Program-made: the position numbers and the translations under genes
In this document: piece after piece, positions 38,801 to 46,935 of the stretch
How the letters are laid out: each line of letters begins with the position of its first letter
Position numbering within the stretch: position 1 is the first letter of the stretch
NCBI GenBank assembly: GCA_002354035.1
Contig: DEKU01000004.1
Coordinates: forward strand, 41,388-105,387
DNA length: 64,000 bases
Origin: Bacteroidales bacterium UBA2714
GTDB taxonomy: Bacteria > Bacteroidota > Bacteroidia > Bacteroidales > P3
Direction: 5' to 3'
Notes under the pieces: model-generated
What the model saw: the letters and a program-made list of their open reading frames with translations, nothing else
Database searches by the model: none
Told to the model about the DNA's origin: nothing

Positions 38801-41800
38801 GAAGGTGCGGCGGAGGGTGTCGTTGGAGGCGACGGTGTCGCCGCTGATATGGATGACGGCTGTGACGGTGTGACGGCCTGGGTTGAGCATGGTGCGCAGC
38901 AGCGGTACCTCGCGCTGATAGCCCAGAGGCAGGTTGTTGGCATTGCCTGTAATCTGACCCCACTCACCACCGTCGATGCTATAGCGGAGCGTATAGTCGG
39001 CGATGGCGCTATTTCCATGGTTGTCGATAGCTACGTGGAGGTCGATGGAGTCGCAGGAAGAGAAGGCCATTGTGTCGAGATAGGTGGGCCATACGATGGT
39101 GGCATCAGTGTCGGGGACATTGGTGACATTGATGTGAATCAAAGCTTCAGGGCCTAAGCAGCCAGCGGGTTCGAGGAAACCGAATGTGATGTCGGGGAGG
39201 TTGGCGCCTTTGGTACCGGAAGTTTGTGTAGCCTGATCGGTGTTGGCGTTCTGACGGGAGATGACGGAGTTGGGTATGGGGGTGTAGCGGGTGTTGGCAC
39301 CAGCAGAAATACCCGGCTGGTCGAGAGCACGGACGATTTCGATGACGACATTGGACTCACCATCCCAATGGAAGACCGAGTCGAGTTTGTGATGCACCCA
39401 GCCAAGATTGCTTGAGTTGAAGGAGAGGTTGTTGGCGCTGTAGACTGTTGTCAGGCCAGTGAGGAAGTTTTGGTTGGGGAAGGCAGTCAGGTTGGTGGTG
39501 CCCATGCGGATGGTGTAGTAGGTATAATTGAATGCGTTGACATTGTTGCCCATGGACTCCAGATAGAAGGAGACGGAGCTGATGTCGCCAGCACCATGAC
39601 CGGCTGCGTTGATGGCGGCAGCAGTGTAGAGATACTGCTCTTTTACATAACGGGTCTTGGGGTTATAGGGCGAGGGGTAGGCGTTGTTGGATAAATTGGA
39701 GAGGCTGCCGACATGGGTTGAGGGGATGTCGACAAGGCCAATGGGCTGGACGAAGAAAGTGTCGAGGTGATAGATGATAGGTGTTTGATAGCTACCAAGA
39801 GTGGTGTCCAACACGTTATGGTCGGCATCATACCAGATGGTGCCCGTGTAGCCGTTAAGACCGCCAGCGACCAGGGTGAGCGAGGTGTTATAGTCGGTGG
39901 AGATTGGTGAAGTGACAATCGGTTGATCGGGGGTGAAGCGCGAGATGACATCGCGACGGGCGGTGTCGTTGTCGGAATAGCTATCGGAAGCATTGGCACC
40001 TACCCAAACCAGCACATGGAAGGTGGAATCGGTGGGGAGGTGCATGTTGATGGTGTTGGAGAAGGTGTGGGTGATGGAAGTATTGGCGGCAAGACCGCTG
40101 ATGGTGTCGCTGCTGACGGCGGTTGTGCCTCCATCGAGACTATAGTGGACCACAAAGGTGGAAGCGGGCTGATTGCCATAGTTATGGATGTCGACCGTGA
40201 GCGGCTCCTGAGAGGAAAGTCCGCATCCTTCGGCAAGCTGGATGTTGTCCACCATGAGGTCGACCGAGGGACGGTTGATGATGTGGAGGTTGACCTCGGC
40301 ACGCTGTCCGTCGCAACCATTGTCATAGTAACGAATCAGATTGGTTTCGGTTTCGCCGATGTGCATGGGGTTGGCATCGGTAGCCACCTGCCAAAGGGTG
40401 GCAGAGGCGGTGGGAGAGGCGGAAGAGGAGTTGGTGGGCCATGCAATACGACGGGCACCAGCGGTGGGTGTGTTGGTGGGAGGAGTGACTTGGCAAGCAC
40501 CTTGAGCCAGATTGATGGCAGAGCCCTGCCATACGGCGGCAGGCACTTGCTGGTTGCCCCAGTTGATGGTCTGAGTGGAGGGAGTTGTGATGACAGAATT
40601 GAAGGGGACAGCATCAGCTATGCCATTGCCATCGCGGTAGATGACAGCGAAGTGAGCATTATAGGACGGAGTTGCTATGGCAGATTGGGGAGCGTAAAGC
40701 GTGCGGGTCGAGTCATACGGGGTATTGAGTGCTTTATATTGCAGCACCAGACTGGCGCCGGGCTGGATAATGGCATTGGGGAGTTCCCAAATTTTGGCGG
40801 GGGAATTGGACTGTATGATGATGATTGAGTCGCCTTCGAGTTGGGCAGGATAGTCGCCGCAGTTGGTGAGTTCGATGGCGAAACTTGTGTTCGTATGCAT
40901 ATACGAGGGCATGGGGTTGGTGACACCGACAGCTGTCGGGGCACGGCTTACCTGGACCTCGGTTATTTTGACCAAGGGGAGATTACGTTTCTGAGAGATA
41001 TAGAAGGTGGTGTCATCGTAAAGGCGACCCGTGGTGTAGGAGGGACCATAGAAGAAATAGGCTGAATCGTCCATGCTGCGATACCAAGAGATTCCGCTAC
41101 GTGCCTGACGTCCATTGCCCGAGGTGTAGTAGCTGACGGGCCAAGTGTTGATGCCGGTAGTGGGCGTGATGGTAGCAGAGGAGAAGTAAGGTACATTCAT
41201 ATTGATGGTGGCGGGGGCAGGAGCTGCATAGCGCGACACGACTGTGTAGTAAGAGGTGTCGTTCATGTCGTCGGGGTCGAGCGTGCATTTAACCCACCAT
41301 CTGATTGTATAAGTCTTGTCCGTATTGTTGGGGCCTGAAGGCAGCGACATGGTACGGGTGGAGAGGAAGTGGATGGTGTCCAGGGGACCGCAGTTGCGGT
41401 TGATGATGAAGTTTTGCAGAGGACCGTTGTCAATACTATAGTAAACGGTGATGGGGGCGCTGCTATTATAAGTATAGGTACCATTACCGGTGTTGCGGAT
41501 GGCCACTTCGACAGGGATAGAGGCCGGCGCACCACAATAGTCGGGCAGCGGGGTGACAAACTCGACAGGCGAGAAGTCGATGGCCAACACCGACACCTCG
41601 TAAGCACCCATGCTGGGAGCAGTAGCGTTACGCGCTGAGCCAAACATATCGATGGTCACCTCGGGCACGGGGACACCGATGTTACGAAGCAACTCACTGA
41701 AAGAACGCAGGTCGACGGTGGATCCGTTGGTGAAAACGGGGTCGCCGGAGACAGAACCTTGGTCGGTGGGCACTGCATTGCGCCATCCGTTAAGGTTGAA

Positions 41801-44800
41801 ATAGCTGATACCTGTGAGCTTATTCAACACACCACTTTTGGAATAATAGCAGTTGTGGTCGACATGCATGGTGGAAGCATTGTCACCCGGCATGAAGTTG
41901 AAAGCATAGTTGGTGGTGTCGAAAGAAGTGATAACGTTGTTCTGGAAATAGATGTTGCTGATTGTGTCGCCACCAAGAGTGGCAGCGGCCACATTCACGA
42001 AGTCGGGGGCATTCATGCGGACGGAGTTGAAGACCACCTTAAGGTAAGAGCCCCTGATGATGTTGAGCGGGGTGGTCAGCATGTTGGTGGTGTTGTCGAA
42101 CAGCGAGACGCACATGTTGTTGGCCACGATGGAATAGTTGTCGGCTGTGCCGTGCATGTCGGACACACCGATACAGCTGGCACCCTTGGTGGAGAACACC
42201 TTGTTGCGGGTGATGCGGCTGCCGGCATAAATATGCTGTCCGAGGACAGTGTAGCTGGCATTGGTGCGGACATCATAAACCATGTTGCTGTCCACAAGCA
42301 CACCATCCTGGTTCACCACACTGATGGCAGTATTGGACTGGTTCTTGAATTCGTTATGGCAAATAGCATTGCCCGAAGCGCGATTATCCGGTGCGATACC
42401 GCGGAAATTGGCGCCGACCGTGCCACCGTAGAAATAGCAATTGGTGACCGTCACCGAGTCGGACTCCTCGGACAGGATCATGGCCGTCGCTGCATTGTTA
42501 ACGGTATTGCTGTCGATAAAGGAGCAGTTCTCGAACAAGCAGTTGGTGCTACCGGCTCCGAGCTGGAGCAAAACATCACAACGGTTGTCCGTGTAAGTGC
42601 CATTGCTGAATCTGATGTTGTTAAAATGGATGCCTCTGGCATCAACCAGGTTCACAAGATAGGGGGCGTTGGTAGTCACACCCTGTCGTGGACGACGGAA
42701 CGTGACCACTGCATTGGGGGTGGCGGGCTCGAAAGTGACCCTATTGGTGGCCGACGTGCCGGGGATGTAGGGGAACCGCGTGATGCCATAATTGCCGGCG
42801 GGCAGTTTGATGGTCAACGGGCCATCGATGCCGCAACGGCTCAGGACATAGAGGCAATTATCCAACGAGGTGAAATTGTCGGTCGGGCTGTTGCCGATGG
42901 TACGGACACCATTATAGGGGCCGTCGCAGGCTGCAAAGGGAGCGAACGAAGTGTCGTTGTATGGCTCATGGTCGCGATAGCGCACATAGTTTGCCGTAAG
43001 CGAATCGTCGACCCAGGCAAGCATAGTGTGATAGCCCACTGAGAACATCTGATTGTCGTTAAGATGTACCCTGACGCTGTCACCGCCGTTGAGTGTACCG
43101 CTCCAATCGTAATAGACCGGCGGTTGGTTGTCTATCTTATACCAGATACGGACCTCGTTCATCACGTGGGTGCCGAAATTCTTCAGCCATACCACCACCG
43201 AGTCGGTACCCTGATTGCAAGGCTGATCGTAGCTGGGGTATACCAAGCCCGAGATTCCACAGTCATAAATCAGCGGCAAATGCTTGGTTTCGTAGAACTG
43301 GACCCATGGGCGCACAGTGGCTTCATCACCATAATTAAAATCAGCATCTGTGAAGGGATCCTTATTCAAAGAAGCATCGGCCCGGTCACTAAAAAGCGAT
43401 AATTTATTGGAAACAGTTGGTATATGCTTCAGACTTGTGGGAGTGAGGTTGGAGCCATTCTCATAAATTGTTTGTATCACCAAATCCCTGCCAGCATAGA
43501 AAAAAGTGTCCTGCAGGGTTATCATCTTATAGGTGTTGGGGGCACACTGCTCAATCAGCAACGCCGAATCATACACGATTTGCATCGGGGAGGAGACATA
43601 GTAATGAAGGGACGAAGTGGAATACGTCCCGGGCATATTAGCCATCCTAATCTGGACACGCCGACGAAGGGCATTAGTGTTGTTGGTCATTATCCAGAAT
43701 CTGAAGTTCTTGATATAACCTGGTCCAAAACCCATTTCCGCCATCAGGGCACTGTCGTAGACAAACTCTGACTTATTGTCGCCATAGAATGCGAACGGGA
43801 GAACGGCACTCTGGCTTGTGACACCTTGGGGCGAAGCCGTATGGGTTTTGCCACGCACACAGCGGTATTCCTTCCACTCAGTTGCGTTCTTCGGGAAATA
43901 AGCAGAATTATTATTAGTAGTAGCATCCTTGACAACCAAGTGATAACGCATCAGCGTATCAAAACCATAAAAAGGGATACGGCCTTCATACTCAGATGTT
44001 GTGCCGTTAGGACTCAGATAAGCCCGCTCCACCGTTGGGTTGCTGCCCACAGTATACTCTATATAAATCGAGTCAGGGTTGATACCCTGTGCAACTCGAG
44101 TCGTCACCTTGGCTTTGACCTTAGCCCCACGGCTGCTTGGATAAAAAGCGAAATCGGGGAACGCCACCATCTGGATGACCGGAGTGATCATGGCCTGGCT
44201 GGATGCACGCACCTTAATGTCGTCGATATACCAGCCCTCAGCCGAAGTAACTTCATCCCTTGGGCATAAACGGAAACGGATTTGGAGTTTTTTGTCCGTC
44301 TGAGCAGGGCTGATCAGGAACATCTCCAAATCGAAACGCTCCTTTTTCCACATCGTGTTCGATACCGTTGCGGACCCCTGCCAGTCTTCATAAATCTTCT
44401 GGTGGAAACAGCTGTTGGATGCAAATCGGGCGCTGCCTTGGTCATCCATATTGTATTGCGTGCTACCCAGCTGAGTCCACGTGGCCTGGTCGGGACGCTT
44501 GACCTGGATAGCAGCCACCTCACCACGGAGAGAACTGTTTACAGAATTCGGGCTGATGAATGCTATATGCATAAACTCCAAGGTGTAGTATTGCAACGTG
44601 GAAATGCCCGAAAAGTCAATGGTATCCAACTCAATCCACTGCTCCGACGACTGGGTGTGCGTAATCTTTAGCGCCTTTGATCCGCCGGACACAATAGTGT
44701 TCTGCAGTGTGACCTGTGTACTACTCGAAGAAGTATAGGTCTGCGGAGTACCTGTTTCGAAGTCCTGACTGTACATTTGGTAGATTTGCGCTTGCGAAAC

Positions 44801-44851
44801 ATAGGCCGACAACGCAAAAATCAGTCCAACGAGAAAGAATCTTTTCTTCAT
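32876..44851 (-). CDS. Giant T9SS-exported surface protein (3991 aa)
   Basis: 3991 residues with a signal peptide ending AYVSQAQ. The C-terminal ~85 residues are a type A T9SS sorting domain: FILEQNYPNPFDGKTKIEF, then ITFDKDKLAAGVYYYGI and a basic end (KMIVK). Between them I see an N-terminal carbohydrate-binding or MAM-like jelly-roll (to about residue 215), a first parallel beta-helix (about 660-1085), a lamin-tail-like domain (about 1290-1450), a second beta-helix (about 2025-2465), a GEVED-type segment with DYNRDGVFDFDG (about 3045) and a second jelly-roll (about 3255-3460). Many CARDB/Ig-like repeats lie between (VDLMVDNIQL, YDVSISEVRSP, DIDLGVTAITHP). The two beta-helix blocks each end in a GAYE motif. 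It is probably a cell-surface adhesin or glycan-binding protein. Confidence 0.9.
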   Translation of the reverse strand: MKKRFFLVGLIFALSAYVSQAQIYQMYSQDFETGTPQTYTSSSSTQVTLQNTIVSGGSKALKITHTQSSEQWIELDTIDFSGISTLQYYTLEFMHIAFISPNSVNSSLRGEVAAIQVKRPDQATWTQLGSTQYNMDDQGSARFASNSCFHQKIYEDWQGSATVSNTMWKKERFDLEMFLISPAQTDKKLQIRFRLCPRDEVTSAEGWYIDDIKVRASSQAMITPVIQMVAFPDFAFYPSSRGAKVKAKVTTRVAQGINPDSIYIEYTVGSNPTVERAYLSPNGTTSEYEGRIPFYGFDTLMRYHLVVKDATTNNNSAYFPKNATEWKEYRCVRGKTHTASPQGVTSQSAVLPFAFYGDNKSEFVYDSALMAEMGFGPGYIKNFRFWIMTNNTNALRRRVQIRMANMPGTYSTSSLHYYVSSPMQIVYDSALLIEQCAPNTYKMITLQDTFFYAGRDLVIQTIYENGSNLTPTSLKHIPTVSNKLSLFSDRADASLNKDPFTDADFNYGDEATVRPWVQFYETKHLPLIYDCGISGLVYPSYDQPCNQGTDSVVVWLKNFGTHVMNEVRIWYKIDNQPPVYYDWSGTLNGGDSVRVHLNDNQMFSVGYHTMLAWVDDSLTANYVRYRDHEPYNDTSFAPFAACDGPYNGVRTIGNSPTDNFTSLDNCLYVLSRCGIDGPLTIKLPAGNYGITRFPYIPGTSATNRVTFEPATPNAVVTFRRPRQGVTTNAPYLVNLVDARGIHFNNIRFSNGTYTDNRCDVLLQLGAGSTNCLFENCSFIDSNTVNNAATAMILSEESDSVTVTNCYFYGGTVGANFRGIAPDNRASGNAICHNEFKNQSNTAISVVNQDGVLVDSNMVYDVRTNASYTVLGQHIYAGSRITRNKVFSTKGASCIGVSDMHGTADNYSIVANNMCVSLFDNTTNMLTTPLNIIRGSYLKVVFNSVRMNAPDFVNVAAATLGGDTISNIYFQNNVITSFDTTNYAFNFMPGDNASTMHVDHNCYYSKSGVLNKLTGISYFNLNGWRNAVPTDQGSVSGDPVFTNGSTVDLRSFSELLRNIGVPVPEVTIDMFGSARNATAPSMGAYEVSVLAIDFSPVEFVTPLPDYCGAPASIPVEVAIRNTGNGTYTYNSSAPITVYYSIDNGPLQNFIINRNCGPLDTIHFLSTRTMSLPSGPNNTDKTYTIRWWVKCTLDPDDMNDTSYYTVVSRYAAPAPATINMNVPYFSSATITPTTGINTWPVSYYTSGNGRQARSGISWYRSMDDSAYFFYGPSYTTGRLYDDTTFYISQKRNLPLVKITEVQVSRAPTAVGVTNPMPSYMHTNTSFAIELTNCGDYPAQLEGDSIIIIQSNSPAKIWELPNAIIQPGASLVLQYKALNTPYDSTRTLYAPQSAIATPSYNAHFAVIYRDGNGIADAVPFNSVITTPSTQTINWGNQQVPAAVWQGSAINLAQGACQVTPPTNTPTAGARRIAWPTNSSSASPTASATLWQVATDANPMHIGETETNLIRYYDNGCDGQRAEVNLHIINRPSVDLMVDNIQLAEGCGLSSQEPLTVDIHNYGNQPASTFVVHYSLDGGTTAVSSDTISGLAANTSITHTFSNTINMHLPTDSTFHVLVWVGANASDSYSDNDTARRDVISRFTPDQPIVTSPISTDYNTSLTLVAGGLNGYTGTIWYDADHNVLDTTLGSYQTPIIYHLDTFFVQPIGLVDIPSTHVGSLSNLSNNAYPSPYNPKTRYVKEQYLYTAAAINAAGHGAGDISSVSFYLESMGNNVNAFNYTYYTIRMGTTNLTAFPNQNFLTGLTTVYSANNLSFNSSNLGWVHHKLDSVFHWDGESNVVIEIVRALDQPGISAGANTRYTPIPNSVISRQNANTDQATQTSGTKGANLPDITFGFLEPAGCLGPEALIHINVTNVPDTDATIVWPTYLDTMAFSSCDSIDLHVAIDNHGNSAIADYTLRYSIDGGEWGQITGNANNLPLGYQREVPLLRTMLNPGRHTVTAVIHISGDTVASNDTLRRTFNIRFCGGSYIVGSCSGSIYPTIAAAIDTLVNAGVDGPVIFELCNQTFEEQINLTQPISGISMDNTVTFRTMPGSQAQAMVYHTPTNASNYVALIDNVKYVNFKNIYFYANYNSGSNNNIFANVLKVSNSESVRFVSCTVRSKKTNASSTNANLILLGDNNHFLSIDSCVLDSGYYAIRSLDNTYSDNINIRENVITDFWFQGIHIRNTDTLNIYHDSIRASSPLAGKPLTGIYVANGKRISIQRNAVYLIDLRNGGKRGIVVNNCKGSNIDRVAIYNNMISLSGTAIASLLSSGIWIDSLCRHVNVYFNTASLYAGNSQPTTRTFSCQNSSGVHVLNNIFDNRSKGYAYYVAIDTCVTNSNFNVYNSNAEINPNNGRRFFAHWGGIDCVNLDSLRLVNNRETNSKEQFPYFFSENCLYLTLAQFAGDAQYNPDVTTDIFGKVRPQIPAPTIGAYEYHRVAHSIAIAAITKPIMPEITTGANPQVYNIETDSIPVHIQIYNNGDAPELNVSWYAYLADVYPQPRSETRQIARLPLRTLMEDSVMVPSPLGIIDTQKIVVVLQMGPGVTDNVPSDNIDTALVFLYPAYDLQLVSIALDSTVNPLHCRLFQVPLRYTIRNVGKKDFPGDFQFNLGYDYYAQPSSSQTLPSFPNIPGANNADVRSFGAPLPVGITTEIVNTADSLIQPNFYPTGYIGDITIKLRGFIHHINDQKPLTDTTNYINVTSNHTPEMPIPHDTMVDYGTYANFWVTQNARRTIRWHRDTVSGNFFYNGNNNYDRSTHWSSTPQYFHDSTYYLSCLSTRNCTSYYSQINVGINPPLNYDVSISEVRSPRGSGRVYLEKDTVTLRVVNYGSQPISNIPIAFKFMNANGRITYLEVHDTVRATIPGRVGDNVQYYDFTFDTALLQINQPLSSTSYTLNAWVYHPDDQQRGNDTLRYLHNFRSLAENVYDSVNKYAPAGPEGFDVTRVSFNELDNIMPDMIGYQNLWLGNYNANQAEIPTLIMRRGTTDTLTVEVANNLNELDSNTAASLCVVIDYNRDGVFDFDGIENITSTPAPLVSKGKKVRSRIETKIPFTVPDAAHYGYMRMLVWVISDSTAYLNGLHNSTARDNGQLQQYMLYIAEDVMLDSVDAALTRVVSPRKNIVTENDHYVSIMLANKGRTPLTSASISYNFNDYLHPEQSGVIQWSGNLEPGMSTLVTLDSIYFHEGTTDLLCSVTVDGDTFHTSNNMLHYRYHRYYVVRPRFIDSFDLDVNKWYIPAGYNPYTRNYFERGVPAKSNISAAYSQPNALVTSCTESVVTGKRGNRSVVYSPIIDLRLIKADTIEFLLSKNMAEGSLLILQFKDYTNHWVTLDDVGARWSAPREQNPSWYDTQEGWTGNTQPGEYVRMVLSTKPNSGDFMQDLQFRFVYTTPTTTSAASNFGDGVAIDNFKLGRQQRDIDLGVTAITHPTSPQFGQTIYPRVIIHNYGYDSIADFIVSYIPHGSYLSHEAHCFEGIGPGDDLEFEFPDPFIITNNYPDTFQLTAFTDVQLDVYKDNDTTTTIFGLSPLAHDLYLYELLSPLTSAVAGDSLDVTLRLRNFGQNEIEDCDVFYIYNNGDTVREHIHFPDYLGHNFASNEYFNYTFRRRVRATMGVMDLVTWCQYTHDVYPYNDTITRQIVGMSSTIDVKATYALIDKRTAAHNMGIVIDNVGARMVNDFVVKGYYDRDTTKMLQGVFHREGGLPAGGHAVFYMDTVGQRSAPYEYFTVWVEVPGDINPRNDTTSALAPLEPDLAYTKIQIEENRTDSCRVRAVLSNIGTIPYFNYNTIRAVINGQRITTVVEAGSWHVDPGQTVHIDFVDNRGNYRKIPKVPNRGYVGVGTMQLPSPDMNPSNDETTIIEVINYFEGIPLAEDWGEFILEQNYPNPFDGKTKIEFSLPFSGQARFFVTDIVGRTLYEQTQFYPQGRSVITFDKDKLAAGVYYYGIEYDGQRRMHKMIVK

Positions 44852-44941
44852 ATTAATATCGATATTATTATTTCATTTATAATTATTTACATACCCCAAA
44901 AGACCACGTTCTGCTACCAGAATGTGGAATTTTCGAGCTTA

Positions 44942-44949
44942 CAAATTTA
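44942..44949 (-). promoter_or_regulatory. Predicted promoter of the giant gene
   Basis: Minus-strand TAAATTTG matches TAnnTTTG, with a TTG about 19 nt upstream as the -33 element. The leader is about 90 nt. The rest of the 44852-45470 gap contains only a hairpin and repeat site D. Confidence 0.6.
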
Positions 44950-45210
44950 CGAATAAAATCTGATTCAACAACATTTTTTTATTATACCTCATTATTTTAT
45001 TAATGCTAATCCCGTCCTCTGCGGCCCTCCAGCTTGCCGACTTGAGCGCTGTGGTTATGTCCAAGTCCTCACGCCGAAAGGCCCACCGAAAGGGGTTCTG
45101 CTATATAGAGTATTTCGCCCCGTTTTTGATACCCCCACCACCCTTTGTATTATGATTAATTAACATCTACTGCCGAGTCCGCGACAATTTGTCGGCCTGC
45201 TGAGACAGCA

Positions 45211-45243
45211 CAAGGGTGCCCCGACCGTTGCGGGACACCCTTG
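45211..45243 (-). terminator. Hairpin downstream of rlmB
   Basis: CAAGGGTG pairs with CACCCTTG and, inside it, CCCG with CGGG, separated by one C/A mismatch. It is 3' of the ruvB-hutI-lolD-rlmB run and is not followed by a T-run, so its terminator role is tentative. Confidence 0.5.
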
Positions 45244-45315
45244 CGCCAGATGGCAGGAGCCTGTGGCTTAGTGGCAGGCCTATTCCTTTCTCTCAAGATT
45301 GATGTCTTTTCTACA

Positions 45316-45371
45316 CTATTTTGTTTCTATTTTGTTTCTATTTTGTTTCTATTTTATCTCTCTACAAGAAA
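45316..45371 (+). repeat. 11-bp-period intergenic repeat, site D
   Basis: The cleanest member: CTATTTTGTTT three times in exact tandem, then CTATTTTATCT, then the tail CTCTACAAGAAA. It lies 100 nt downstream of the rlmB stop codon, on the opposite strand to that gene. Confidence 0.8.
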
Positions 45372-45470
45372 TAATAACGTGGAGAAAACCGGGAGAACAG
45401 ATGAGTATGGAACGGCGATTCAGGGGCTGGGACGCGGGAGGTCACCCCTGCCCCATCGTGGGGATGGGGG

Positions 45471-46244
45471 CTATCGGCGCTGCCTCAACACTTCATACAT
45501 GAACACAGCTGCGGCCACCGAGACATTGAGCGACTGGACCTGCCCCATGATGGGTATTTTGGCTCGGGTGTCGCAGAGCTTCAAGATTTCGTTGCTGATG
45601 CCTGTTTCCTCGGAGCCCATGACAAGCATGGTGGGGCGTGTGTAGTCGACATCTAAATAGTCGGAGGCACCTTTTTCGGTGGCTGCCACGACCTGCATGC
45701 CGCACTGGCGGGCAAGGTTGACAACGGTCTTGAGGTTGCTTTCGCGGCAGACAGGCATCCTCAGCAGCGCACCCGATGAGGTTTTTACGGCGTCGTTGCT
45801 GATTTGGGCCGACCCGTGGTCGGGGATGATCACCGCGTCGGCGCCGGCGCACTCGGCCGTCCGGACTATGGCGCCGAAGTTGCGCACATCGGTGATATGG
45901 TCGAGCAGCAGCACCAGGGGGGGCCGCTCCCGTTCCATCAGTTCGGGCAAGAGGGTGAGGGCCTGGTGGAACACGATGGGGGAAATCAGGGCCACCACAC
46001 CCTGATGGTTGCCTTTGGTGAGCCTGTTGAGTTTCTCGACGGGCACAAATTGCGAGGGGATGTTCTTTTGGCGGAGAAGACTTTTCAGATCGGACGCCAG
46101 TGCGCCGGACAGGGCGTTCTGCAACAGCACACGGTCGATATGGATGTTGCCGTCGATGGCCTCGATGACGGGTCGGAGACCGTAGATGATGGTCGACGAC
46201 TGGGAGGGGCGGTCGGCGGGAGGGGTGTTTTTTTTCTGGATCAT
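45471..46244 (-). CDS. rlmB: 23S rRNA 2'-O-methyltransferase, TrmH/RlmB family (SPOUT)
   Basis: 257 residues. An N-terminal substrate-binding domain (IIYGLRPVIEAI, FVPVEKLNRLTKGNHQGVVA) precedes the SPOUT catalytic domain. That domain has motif 1 DVRNFGAIVRTAECAGADA, motif 2 LVMGSEETGIS and motif 3 IPIMGQVQSLNVSVAAAVFMYE, the knotted SAM-binding site. It methylates a guanosine 2'-OH, most likely G2251 of 23S rRNA; other TrmH-type targets are possible. It is the last gene of the run with lolD 31 nt upstream. Confidence 0.9.
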   Translation of the reverse strand: MIQKKNTPPADRPSQSSTIIYGLRPVIEAIDGNIHIDRVLLQNALSGALASDLKSLLRQKNIPSQFVPVEKLNRLTKGNHQGVVALISPIVFHQALTLLPELMERERPPLVLLLDHITDVRNFGAIVRTAECAGADAVIIPDHGSAQISNDAVKTSSGALLRMPVCRESNLKTVVNLARQCGMQVVAATEKGASDYLDVDYTRPTMLVMGSEETGISNEILKLCDTRAKIPIMGQVQSLNVSVAAAVFMYEVLRQRR

Positions 46245-46275
46245 GACGCGGATGGGTTAGGGATGATACTACGGG

Positions 46276-46935
46276 TTATGCGGTCTGGACCACGGCTCCG
46301 TCACGGAGCACGATCTGGCGGTCGGACTTTTGGGCAAGGTCTGTGTTGTGGGTTACGATGACAAAGGTTTGGCGGTATTGGTCGCGGAGCTGGAAAAAGA
46401 GGTCGTGGAGCTCGGAGGCATGCCGGGTGTCGAGATTGCCGGACGGCTCGTCGGCCAGCACCACGGCGGGATGGTTGATGAGGGCGCGTGCCACCGCGAA
46501 ACGCTGCTGCTCGCCGCCGGAGAGCTGCGCGGGCTTGTGGGAGGCGCGTGGAGTCACGTTGAGGAAGTCGAGCAACTTACTGGCTTCCTCGGTGGCCTCC
46601 TGCATGCTGCGCCCGGCGATGAGGGCTGGCATGCAAACGTTCTCCAGCGCAGTGAATTCGGGCAGGAGGTTGTGGAACTGGAAGACAAATCCCACATTGC
46701 GATTGCGGAAATGGGAGAGGGCCTTTTCGTCGAGGGTGCTCACATCCACTTGGTCGTAAAAGATGTGACCGCTGTCGGGACGGAGGAGCGTTCCGAGCAG
46801 TTGCAGGAGGGTGGTTTTGCCAGCGCCCGAAGCTCCCACGATGCTCACCACCTCGCCTTGGCTGATGGTGAGATTGACGTCGCGGACAACCTGCAAGGAG
46901 CCAAACGACTTGTTGAGATGCTCGACCCTAATCAT
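46276..46935 (-). CDS. lolD: ABC transporter ATP-binding protein, LolD-like
   Basis: 219 residues. Walker A is [15 protein letters not shown], the signature is [15 protein letters not shown], and Walker B is [12 protein letters not shown] with the D-loop after it. It belongs to the MacB/LolD/FtsE clade, and the length and absence of extra domains fit LolD, the ATPase that drives lipoprotein release from the inner membrane. No LolC/E permease gene is adjacent, so the partner is encoded elsewhere and the substrate is inferred. Its ATG overlaps the stop codon of hutI. Confidence 0.82.
   Translation of the reverse strand: MIRVEHLNKSFGSLQVVRDVNLTISQGEVVSIVGASGAGKTTLLQLLGTLLRPDSGHIFYDQVDVSTLDEKALSHFRNRNVGFVFQFHNLLPEFTALENVCMPALIAGRSMQEATEEASKLLDFLNVTPRASHKPAQLSGGEQQRFAVARALINHPAVVLADEPSGNLDTRHASELHDLFFQLRDQYRQTFVIVTHNTDLAQKSDRQIVLRDGAVVQTA

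Noticed and set aside
45316..45371. Possible CRISPR-like array
   Set aside because: The units are contiguous 11-mers with no unique spacers and no cas genes are nearby, so it is a tandem repeat and not CRISPR.
45241..45645. 134-codon frame across repeat site D
   Set aside because: Its hydrophobic run (FCFYFVSILFLFYL) is simply the 11-bp repeat translated, and it overlaps rlmB antisense.
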